From positions 806,001-870,000 of the forward strand of contig NZ_JBPJAQ010000001.1 in the NCBI RefSeq assembly GCF_051172195.1: a stretch of 64,000 nucleotides of DNA. Reading direction: 5' to 3'. Under the pieces are notes generated by a model. The model was not told the DNA's origin and searched no databases. It worked only from the letters and a program-made list of their open reading frames with translations. This stretch comes from Paludibaculum fermentans_A. Its GTDB lineage: Bacteria; Acidobacteriota; Terriglobia; Bryobacterales; Bryobacteraceae. The position numbers were made by a program, and so were the translations under genes. Of the stretch, positions 8,219 through 15,148 are shown one piece after another (the stretch's first letter is position 1; every line of letters begins with the position of its first letter).

Positions 8219-10588
8219 TTGTCGATCGTCTCTTCTTCTCTGTCAGGGAAATTTACCGCCTGGCCCATCCTCTACGGCGCTGTCGCACTGACGACAGGGG
8301 CGACGCTGATTCTTGAGCTGTCGCTGACGCGCATCTTCTCGGTCGTCTTCTACTACCACTTCGCCTTCCTGGCGATCTCCATTGCCCTCTTCGGCCTGGG
8401 CAGCGGGGGGGTCCTGTCGTACTACATCGTGGCGCGCGGCGAGAAGCTGTTTCACCGCCTGGGCGTGCTTTCGGCGCTGAACTCCGGCGCAGTCGTCTTT
8501 TCACTGGCCCTCATCCTCAACCTGGCGGGTAAACCCTCGGGCTTCCAGACGCTGGCGATGGTCTACTTCGCCGCCGCCCTGCCCTTCCTGCTCTCCGGCA
8601 TGATCGTCTCGCTGGCGATCGCCGAGACCATCCACCGCGTGGACAGAGTCTACTTCTACGATCTGGTGGGCGCCGCCGGCGGCTGCCTGCTGGTCATCCC
8701 GCTGCTCAACATCGTCGGCGGCCCCGGAGCCCTGCTCTCCGCCGCCGTCCTCTTCGCTGCCGCCGCGGCCGTCTGGTTCGGCCTGGCCCGCGCCACCACC
8801 GGCCGTGTCCTGGGCGTTGCCCTGGCCCTCTTCCTGGTGGCCCTGATCATCGTCAACAAGCGCAAGCCGATTCTCGACATCAGCAGCGCCAAGGGCAGCA
8901 AGCTCGCCGCCGAGATTTTCGTCCAGTGGAACAGCTTCTCGCGCATCTCGGTCCGCCAGGACCCGAAAGACCAGAGCCTACTCATCGTGATCGACGCCGA
9001 CGCCACCACCGGCATTCCGCAGTTTGATCTCGACCACCTCACCGACAGGGACCGCGCTGAGCTCATCGCCCACGGCCCCGGCTTTCCTTATCAGCTTCGT
9101 CCGGGCGCCAAGACGCTCATCATCGGCGCCGGCGGCGGCTGGGACGTGGCGCGTGCCCTTGCCTCGGGTTCCAAGGACGTCACCGGCGTCGAAATCAACC
9201 CCATCATCGCCGAGACCATCATGAGGGGCCGCTTCCAGGCCCAGAGCCGCGGCCTCTACGCCCGGCCGGAAGCGCACATTGTCGTGGAAGACGGCCGCAG
9301 CTTCGTGCGCCGGTCGAAAGAGAAGTACCAGCTGCTGCAGGCCACCCTGGTCGACACCTGGGCCTCCACGGCCGCCGGAGCCTTCGCTCTCTCCGAGAAC
9401 AATCTCTACACGTCAGAGGCATTTGAAGACTATCTGTCGCACCTGACCGATGACGGGGTGCTGGCCTTCACCCGCTGGGGCTTTGATCCCCCGCGCGAGT
9501 CGCTGCGCCTGCTCTCCCTGGCCCGCCAGGCGATGTACAAGCTGGGTGAACAGGACTTCGCCCGGCACGTGATCGTAGTCCGCGAGGATGTCCAGAGGCT
9601 GAACACCTGGGGCGCGACGGACACGGTGCTCATCTCGCGCAAGCCGTTCCGGGTCGAGGACCTGGAGAAGGCCGCGCTAGCCGCCTCCAAGGGCGGCTTC
9701 GAGATCCTCTACCTGCCCGGCCAGAGCCCCGACAATCAGTTCTCCTCGTTCCTTACCGCGAAGGACCAGACCGCCTGGTTCCGCGACTATCCCTACGACG
9801 TGACACCCGTCCCGGACGACCGGCCATTCTTCTTCTACACGGTCCAGCCGCGCGACATCTGGAATTTCCGGACCACGGCGACGCATGAGAACGCGGACTT
9901 CAAGGTGAACCTGGCCGTGCCGACTCTCTTCTCGCTGTTGGGTGTCAGCCTGCTGGCCACGTTCATCACGCTGGCCCTGCCGCCGTTCCTGCTCAAAGCA
10001 CGGCTGCCGCGCGAGCCGGGTATCCCGACCTTCCTGCTCTACTTTTTGTGCCTCGGCGCCGGCTACATCCTGGTGCAGGTGGGCCTCATCCAGAAGCTGG
10101 TGCTGTTCCTGGGCCACCCCACCTACGCGCTGACCGTCGTGATCTTCTCGATGCTCGTCTCCAGCGGCCTGGGCAGCTATGCGAGCCGCCGGCTGGTGCG
10201 CGGGAACGACGACCGCCTGATGTATGCCCTCTGTGCGGTGACAGGCATCGTGACCATCCTGGCCTTCAGCGTGAAACCGATCATCGACGCGGGCGAGGGC
10301 CTGCCGCTGCCGGTGAAGATGCTGATCACGGTGCTGCTGATCGCACCGGCCGGTTTCGCGATGGGGATCCCCTTCCCCAGCGGCCTGACACGGCTGGAGC
10401 ACTGGCATTCCCCTTCGGTCCGCTGGGCCTGGTCGTTGAACGCGGCCGCCAGCGTCCTGGGCTCCTGCGGGGCGATCTTCCTGGCCATTTACCTGGGGCT
10501 GCGGATGACGCTGCTGATCGGGGCGGCGCTCTACCTGGTGGCGCTGGTGACGCTGAAGCTCACCAGCAAGCACGCGGTGGCGCAGTAG
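8219..10588 (+). CDS. Membrane spermidine-synthase-like protein (SpeE fold inside a membrane protein)
   Basis: A 789-residue three-part protein. Residues about 15-220 carry six to seven hydrophobic segments, 280-500 form a class I SAM/decarboxy-SAM-binding domain with 'LIIGAGGGWDVARAL' (about 300) and 'VEDGRSFVRRS', and 560-785 carry another set of membrane segments. This arrangement is annotated as 'spermidine synthase' or 'fused MFS/spermidine synthase' in many phyla. Real aminopropyl transfer has rarely been shown, and no polyamine gene is near. The start is a TTG at 8219; TATCAT seven bases upstream could be a -10 box, giving a nearly leaderless message. The gene follows the UlaG-like gene after 29 bases. 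Confidence 0.85.
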   Translation: MSIVSSSLSGKFTAWPILYGAVALTTGATLILELSLTRIFSVVFYYHFAFLAISIALFGLGSGGVLSYYIVARGEKLFHRLGVLSALNSGAVVFSLALILNLAGKPSGFQTLAMVYFAAALPFLLSGMIVSLAIAETIHRVDRVYFYDLVGAAGGCLLVIPLLNIVGGPGALLSAAVLFAAAAAVWFGLARATTGRVLGVALALFLVALIIVNKRKPILDISSAKGSKLAAEIFVQWNSFSRISVRQDPKDQSLLIVIDADATTGIPQFDLDHLTDRDRAELIAHGPGFPYQLRPGAKTLIIGAGGGWDVARALASGSKDVTGVEINPIIAETIMRGRFQAQSRGLYARPEAHIVVEDGRSFVRRSKEKYQLLQATLVDTWASTAAGAFALSENNLYTSEAFEDYLSHLTDDGVLAFTRWGFDPPRESLRLLSLARQAMYKLGEQDFARHVIVVREDVQRLNTWGATDTVLISRKPFRVEDLEKAALAASKGGFEILYLPGQSPDNQFSSFLTAKDQTAWFRDYPYDVTPVPDDRPFFFYTVQPRDIWNFRTTATHENADFKVNLAVPTLFSLLGVSLLATFITLALPPFLLKARLPREPGIPTFLLYFLCLGAGYILVQVGLIQKLVLFLGHPTYALTVVIFSMLVSSGLGSYASRRLVRGNDDRLMYALCAVTGIVTILAFSVKPIIDAGEGLPLPVKMLITVLLIAPAGFAMGIPFPSGLTRLEHWHSPSVRWAWSLNAAASVLGSCGAIFLAIYLGLRMTLLIGAALYLVALVTLKLTSKHAVAQ

Positions 10589-10593
10589 GGCAA

Positions 10594-10721
10594 AAGCTAT
10601 CGGCCATCAGCGATTCTCGGTCGCCCACACAACTCCAAACAACAACGGGGCCCCGAAGAGCCCCGAAATTCCGCAATCCCTGTGTGCAAGCTAACAGCTG
10701 AAAGCTGATGGCTGACAGCTT
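10594..10721. repeat. Intergenic inverted-repeat element
   Basis: The 18-base arms at 10594-10611 and 10704-10721 are inverted copies with two mismatches (GCTGATGG core). They flank a GC-rich hairpin, and the right part also contains short AGCTGA-type repeats. It fills nearly the whole gap between two convergent genes, as REP-like elements do. Confidence 0.55.
10636..10665 (-). terminator. Terminator of the GH88 gene, TTCG tetraloop
   Basis: On the minus strand a 7-bp stem (GGGGCTC with GGGCCCC, one G-U pair) closes a TTCG tetraloop and is followed by GTTGTTGTTTGG. It lies about 60 bases after the GH88 stop codon. Confidence 0.65.
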
Positions 10722-10725
10722 CCTG

Positions 10726-11892
10726 CTACAGCTTCCCCGCCCCGTTCGGCTTCTTCTGCGCCAGATTGTGGCGCAGCGCCGCTTCCAGGGCTTCACAGAA
10801 GAAGTACTCGCCCCACATGACGCTTTCGTTCACACCCAGGTCTTTGTGGATGTGATAAACCCCGCCCTGCAGGATGCCTTCCCAACCGGAACCGTCCTGC
10901 TGCTGCGTGTGCTTCTCGCACAGCGTTTTCAGGATGCGCAGCGCGCTGGACCAGTAGTAGAAGCCCTTCACCGGATCGGGCAGCATCCGGCACAGCCGCA
11001 GCAGTCCGCTGGCGGCAATGGCGGCCGCTGACGTATCCAGCAGCTTGCGCGTGTCTTCCGGAGCATTGAAGTCCCACGACGGCACGCCGTCGGCGTTCGT
11101 GTGCGTCAGGAAGTAATCCGCGCAACGTTCGGCCGTCTCGAGGAATCGCGGGTCCCGCGTGTACTCGTAGCAACTGCCGAAGCCATACAGCGCCCAGGAC
11201 AGCCCGCGCGACCAGCAGGAGTCGCCGCGATAGCCCTGGTGCGTCGTCTGCCGCAGGAACTCGCCGCTCTCCAGGTCGAACAAACCTTCGTGCGCCGTAG
11301 AACCATCGCCGCGCACCAGGTATCGCCGGGTGGTGAGCGCATGCCGGATGGCGATGTCGCGCAAACGCCGGTCGTTGGTTTCGCGTGCCGCATAGAAGAG
11401 CACCGCCACGTTCATCATGATGTCGATGAAGATGGAGTCTTCGCTCACGAACGACCGCAGGTACTGCCCCTTCTCCTGGAAGCGCAGCGACATCGTTTTG
11501 CCGGCCTGCACCAGGACGTCGTTCAGGCGCGGCTCACGTGTAATCTGATACCAGCGGTAGTAGGTGGAGAGGAAAATAAAACCAAGGTCGTGGACGTCGC
11601 GATCGAACTGCCTGGGCTCCAGCGGACGGCTGTACTCAATGGCCTTGTCCATCCAATACTGCTTGTTCTCGCCGTTTTCCAGGGCGCGCCGGTGGAAGAT
11701 CCACATCATCCCCGGCAGAAAGCCATCGCACCAGTGAGTCCACGCCGGACCATCGTGCTTCCACTTGCCACTCTTGGTGTAAATGGGATAGAAACCTGGG
11801 TGCTTCTCGATGAGATTTGAGACCTGACGCTCCGCGAATCGGAGCGTATCTTCGAGCAATGTACGATCGATTTCAGGACCAAACTGAATCAC
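10726..11892 (-). CDS. Glycoside hydrolase family 88, unsaturated glucuronyl hydrolase
   Basis: A 388-residue (alpha/alpha)6-barrel enzyme without signal peptide. The two catalytic aspartates of the family align with D102 in 'VHDLGF' and D157 in 'FIDIMMN'; 'WWxxGF'-type aromatic contacts appear as 'HWCDGFLPGMMW'. GH88 enzymes hydrate the unsaturated uronic acid left at the chain end by polysaccharide lyases, releasing a keto-acid. No lyase is in the window, so the polysaccharide is unknown. Its ATG overlaps the stop of the upstream secreted-protein gene by four bases (ATGA), so the two are translationally coupled. Confidence 0.93.
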   Translation of the reverse strand: MIQFGPEIDRTLLEDTLRFAERQVSNLIEKHPGFYPIYTKSGKWKHDGPAWTHWCDGFLPGMMWIFHRRALENGENKQYWMDKAIEYSRPLEPRQFDRDVHDLGFIFLSTYYRWYQITREPRLNDVLVQAGKTMSLRFQEKGQYLRSFVSEDSIFIDIMMNVAVLFYAARETNDRRLRDIAIRHALTTRRYLVRGDGSTAHEGLFDLESGEFLRQTTHQGYRGDSCWSRGLSWALYGFGSCYEYTRDPRFLETAERCADYFLTHTNADGVPSWDFNAPEDTRKLLDTSAAAIAASGLLRLCRMLPDPVKGFYYWSSALRILKTLCEKHTQQQDGSGWEGILQGGVYHIHKDLGVNESVMWGEYFFCEALEAALRHNLAQKKPNGAGKL

Positions 11893-13169
11893 GGCTTATC
11901 ATCTCCCCGTCCCTCCAGGGTACGCCAAGTAGTACTGAAGCCGCTCGATAGCTTCGCCCGCGAGCCGCGCAACAGAATGATGGAGGCGCCCGGCGACGCC
12001 ATCGCCATCTCGGCCGGGGGCATGCGCATCTCAGGACGCAGGTTCACAAACGCCATCTCCAACTGCTTGTCCAGGGCCGGAAACTGCAGCTTCGCCCGAA
12101 AGGCTCCGCTGGCGTTCTCATAGCTCACCTGCCCCGGCACCAGCGCCAGGAAACAGTGGCCCGCGGGAAACTCCCGGCACACCGCCATGTCGATCCGCAT
12201 CTGCACCACGGCGCCCTTGGGCAGCAGCACGGTCCCCTGCCGCTCGACGTTCTTCACCACTTCGAACTTCACAGAGTCGCCCACCACCGACTTGCCCAGG
12301 TCGAGCGAAGCAGTCAGTTTCAATTGCACCGGCACACCTTCCGGCAGGCTGATCACCGTCCGCGCCGGCTTGGGGGCGGCCGTATCCGGCGGCGGATCTT
12401 CAAAGATCAGGGTCGACTCGCCGGAATACTGGCGGCAACCGGAAAACAGCGCCCGATTGCGGCTCTCCGTGCCATCCATCGACGTCAGGCTCATGTCCAT
12501 GCCCACGGGCAGCGTATACGTCTCGGCGCCGATCTTCACCGGAGCGTAGTCCAGCAGCTTGTGCCCTTCCTTCAGCGGCACCTGCGGCGGAATCTCGTCG
12601 ATGTTCATTTCCAGGCGCGTGAGCTCCAGCGTCTCCACGTCGTTCCATACCCAGCCGTGATAGCCCACCTCGCCCTCAGCCGAGCCCATTCGCATGATGT
12701 AGTAGCTGCCTATCCGCGGCACCCGGAAATAGAACTTGTGCGCCGGCCGCCCGTTGATCGTCTCCTGCCCTTTGTATTCGAACTTGGCATTGCCGCTGAA
12801 GTAGATGCTCTTGGCGTGCAGGGCGAAATCGCCGGTCCCGATGGCGCCCTGGCCGCCCACCAGCAGCCGCACATCGCTCTCTTCAAACTTGTTCGCCCCG
12901 GGCCAGGCGTACAGCTCCTTGCCATCCACCAGGGCCACTTCCAGGCGCACCGTATCCAGCAATTGGAACTTCTTTGACGTTTGTTCCCTGCGGCTTCGCT
13001 CTATGGTCTCCACACAGGTGAAATTTGGCATGCGGGCCATCATCTGCGAAACAACGCTGCGGATGCGGGCCATCAGGATGGTATCGGCGGTCAACGGCGC
13101 CTTGGGGTCGTACTGCGCAGGCAACGCCTGGAGGCCCAGCAGCATCAAATACACGGGAGCCAGACGCAT
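11889..13169 (-). CDS. Secreted protein of the acidobacterial 'MPNFTC' family
   Basis: A 426-residue protein of unknown function. It has a short signal peptide (residues 1-18, ending 'LQALPAQ') and then 'MARMPNFTCVETIERSRR'. A similar N-terminal region, including a 'GxExIxGRxAxxFxF'-like strand, occurs in the product of the gene at 24908. The C-terminal third ('LPEGVPVQLKLTASLDLGKS', then 'GTVLLPKGAVVQMRI') resembles the conserved stretch of the lipoprotein at 13472. The start codon lies six bases after a TATAAT box, so the message may be leaderless. It is coupled to GH88, which suggests co-export or an envelope role, but no enzyme motif is visible. Confidence 0.85.
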   Translation of the reverse strand: MRLAPVYLMLLGLQALPAQYDPKAPLTADTILMARIRSVVSQMMARMPNFTCVETIERSRREQTSKKFQLLDTVRLEVALVDGKELYAWPGANKFEESDVRLLVGGQGAIGTGDFALHAKSIYFSGNAKFEYKGQETINGRPAHKFYFRVPRIGSYYIMRMGSAEGEVGYHGWVWNDVETLELTRLEMNIDEIPPQVPLKEGHKLLDYAPVKIGAETYTLPVGMDMSLTSMDGTESRNRALFSGCRQYSGESTLIFEDPPPDTAAPKPARTVISLPEGVPVQLKLTASLDLGKSVVGDSVKFEVVKNVERQGTVLLPKGAVVQMRIDMAVCREFPAGHCFLALVPGQVSYENASGAFRAKLQFPALDKQLEMAFVNLRPEMRMPPAEMAMASPGASIILLRGSRAKLSSGFSTTWRTLEGRGDDKP

Positions 13170-13175
13170 GACCCG

Positions 13176-13181
13176 ATTATA
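13176..13181 (-). promoter_or_regulatory. -10 box (TATAAT), leaderless start of the secreted-protein/GH88 operon
   Basis: A perfect TATAAT on the minus strand ends six bases before the ATG at 13169. Transcription would therefore begin at or next to the start codon, and no Shine-Dalgarno sequence is present. The -35 region is weak. Confidence 0.55.
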
Positions 13182-13198
13182 GTCTTGGGGTCATCTGG

Positions 13199-13204
13199 TA
13201 TTCT
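13199..13204 (+). promoter_or_regulatory. -10-like box (TATTCT) of the CDGSH gene
   Basis: TATTCT on the plus strand ends seven bases before the ATG at 13212, and no ribosome site is present. It is divergent from the box at 13176-13181. Confidence 0.35.
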
Positions 13205-13211
13205 CGGCCTT

Positions 13212-13451
13212 ATGGCTGTCAAGGTTACAGTATTTAACAACGGACCTCTTCGCATCGAAGGGGATCCGTCCGATTTCAACATTTACGACGCGCAAGGCAA
13301 CGCCTTTGGGCTCGGCGGGCGCGTGGCCATTGGCCTGTGCCGCTGCGGCCTCTCGGCGAATAAACCGTTTTGCGACGGTTCGCATGGAAGACAGGGCTTT
13401 GATTCGGTATGCGAAGCACGCGAGCTTCCGCCTCCGAAGCCCAAAATCTAG
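13212..13451 (+). CDS. CDGSH iron-sulfur domain protein
   Basis: A 79-residue protein. The motif 'CRCGLSANKPFCDGSH' (C43, C45, C54, H58) is the complete three-Cys-one-His ligand set of the CDGSH [2Fe-2S] fold, a pH-labile redox or cluster-transfer centre. The N-terminus 'MAVKVTVFNNGPLRIEG' is the usual beta strand pair of small bacterial CDGSH proteins. The ATG at 13212 is preferred because the longer open frame runs back into the divergent gene. It has no obvious partner gene. Confidence 0.9.
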   Translation: MAVKVTVFNNGPLRIEGDPSDFNIYDAQGNAFGLGGRVAIGLCRCGLSANKPFCDGSHGRQGFDSVCEARELPPPKPKI

Positions 13452-13471
13452 CACCACCTTCAGGAGGATCG

Positions 13472-14341
13472 ATGAGATTTCAAGCAGGCCGATTGGCCTT
13501 CACGGGCCTACTCACCACGACGCTGTTTTTCGCCGGATGTTCTAGAAAAGATGAGCTTCCGACGCAACAACAAGCCCAGCAGCCTGCGACCACTACTCCT
13601 GGCACCGCGCCGGCAGGGCAGCTAAATACTGCCCCGCCGCCGGTGGCGAACGGACTCGCCGCTCAGAACGGCCAGTCCGGTTCACCCGTGCGCAGCGCTT
13701 CCACCTCCGGCGGCCCGGCCGCACAGCCGCCATCCGGGGGCTCCGCGGGCACACCAGCAGCTCCTTCCAACGCCTGGGGCTCCACCCCGGGTAAGGCTCA
13801 GGCCGTCGCGCCCGCCCCTCCGCGGGAATACACCCTGCCGGCGGGCACCAGCATCCCTGTGCGGACCATCACCAGCCTCTCCACGAAAACAGCCGCCCCC
13901 GGCGATGCTTTTGAAGCCACGCTGACGCGCGACCTGGTGGTGGACGACTATATCCTCGCCCCCAGAGGCTCCACCGTGACAGGCCGTGTCACCAATACCG
14001 ACCCGGGCGGCAAGGTCAAGGGTCTGGCGTCCATCAGCGTCGCCCTTTCTTCCATCGCCGGCCCGAACGGGCCCATCGCCATCCAAACTTCGGCCGTCGG
14101 ACAACAGGCCAAGACCACCAAGCGTAAGGATGCCGCTAAAATCGGTATTGGCGCCGGCATCGGCGCGGCCATCGGCGCAATCGCCGGTGGCGGCAAAGGT
14201 GCGGCCATCGGAGCCGGCATCGGCGGAGCCGGCGGCACCGGTATGGTCCTGGCAACAAAAGGCGAGGCAGCCGTGATTCCCAGCGAATCGCTGCTCACTT
14301 TCCGGCTGTCCGCGCCCGTGACCGTTACTGAGAAGAGGTAG
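13472..14341 (+). CDS. Glycine-zipper lipoprotein
   Basis: A 289-residue protein. The start is set by AGGAGG six bases upstream of the ATG at 13472. It has a lipoprotein signal peptide ending in the lipobox 'LFFAGC', then a long Gln/Pro/Gly/Ser linker (about 30-125). A conserved beta-rich domain follows ('LPAGTSIPVRTITSLSTKTA', 'VVDDYILAPRGSTVTGRVT'), and then a glycine zipper ('GIGAGIGAAIGAIAGGGKGA', about 225-265) that can form a membrane-embedded helical hairpin. It is probably outer-membrane attached. Function is unknown; related proteins are common in Acidobacteria. It follows the CDGSH gene by 20 bases. Confidence 0.85.
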   Translation: MRFQAGRLAFTGLLTTTLFFAGCSRKDELPTQQQAQQPATTTPGTAPAGQLNTAPPPVANGLAAQNGQSGSPVRSASTSGGPAAQPPSGGSAGTPAAPSNAWGSTPGKAQAVAPAPPREYTLPAGTSIPVRTITSLSTKTAAPGDAFEATLTRDLVVDDYILAPRGSTVTGRVTNTDPGGKVKGLASISVALSSIAGPNGPIAIQTSAVGQQAKTTKRKDAAKIGIGAGIGAAIGAIAGGGKGAAIGAGIGGAGGTGMVLATKGEAAVIPSESLLTFRLSAPVTVTEKR

Positions 14342-14353
14342 GACCCAGAACGA

Positions 14354-15097
14354 GTGAGACCGAGCGGGACTAAGTTAGGCCACCTGCGATCCAGATTATT
14401 CACAATTCCCGTAGCGGTTTTGGCGACGGCAGTGCTCGTGACCACTGCCGTCGTCACTTCAGTCTTTGCTCCGGAAGGCCGCTGGCAGCGATTTCTCTAC
14501 CGCCTGTGGGGCGGCACCGTGCTCACCATCTTCGGCGCCCGCGGCCGCGTCACCGGCGCTGAGAAACTCAAGCCTGGCGCTAATTACGTCATCGTTTCCA
14601 ACCACCTCAGCCTCGTGGACACACCCATGATGTTCCGCTGGCTGCCCATCCCCTTCAAGTTCCTGGCCAAGCGGGAACTGCTCAAAGTCCCGTTCATCGG
14701 CTGGTACCTCAACCGCGCCCGCCACCTCACCGTCGATCGCGCCAGCCTGCGTTCTTCCATCGAGAGCATGAACGAGGCTGCCCGCCTCATCCGCGAACGC
14801 CATCTCTCCGTCATCATCTTTGCCGAGGGCACGCGCAGCCTGACCGGAGAAATGCAGAGCTTCAAAGATGGCGCCGCCTATCTCGCCATCCAGTCCGGCA
14901 CGCCGGTCGCCCCCATCGCGATGGTGGGCACCTGGGACATCCTGCCCGCCAAATCGTCTTACTTTATGTCCGGCAACGTGGAATTGCGCATCGGCGAACC
15001 CGTCAGTCCGGAGGGCTATACCCTCAAGCAGCGCGCTGCCTTTACGGCCCTGCTGGAAGAGCGGGTCCGCCAACTGCTGGCCGCGCCCGTGAGCTAA
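14354..15097 (+). CDS. plsC: 1-acyl-sn-glycerol-3-phosphate acyltransferase
   Basis: A 247-residue membrane-associated acyltransferase with a GTG start. An N-terminal hydrophobic segment (about 15-40) is followed by 'NHLSLVDTP' (the NHx4D catalytic motif) and 'FAEGTRS' (substrate-binding EGTR motif), then 'VAPIAMVGTWDILP'. It converts lysophosphatidic acid to phosphatidic acid in phospholipid synthesis. It starts 12 bases after the lipoprotein gene. The exact acyl acceptor is not certain, since the family also acylates other lipids. Confidence 0.92.
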   Translation: MRPSGTKLGHLRSRLFTIPVAVLATAVLVTTAVVTSVFAPEGRWQRFLYRLWGGTVLTIFGARGRVTGAEKLKPGANYVIVSNHLSLVDTPMMFRWLPIPFKFLAKRELLKVPFIGWYLNRARHLTVDRASLRSSIESMNEAARLIRERHLSVIIFAEGTRSLTGEMQSFKDGAAYLAIQSGTPVAPIAMVGTWDILPAKSSYFMSGNVELRIGEPVSPEGYTLKQRAAFTALLEERVRQLLAAPVS

Positions 15098-15148
15098 CCG
15101 TTTCCTGCCTTACTTCCAGACCCGTGCGCTACACTGTCGGCTTGTAGG

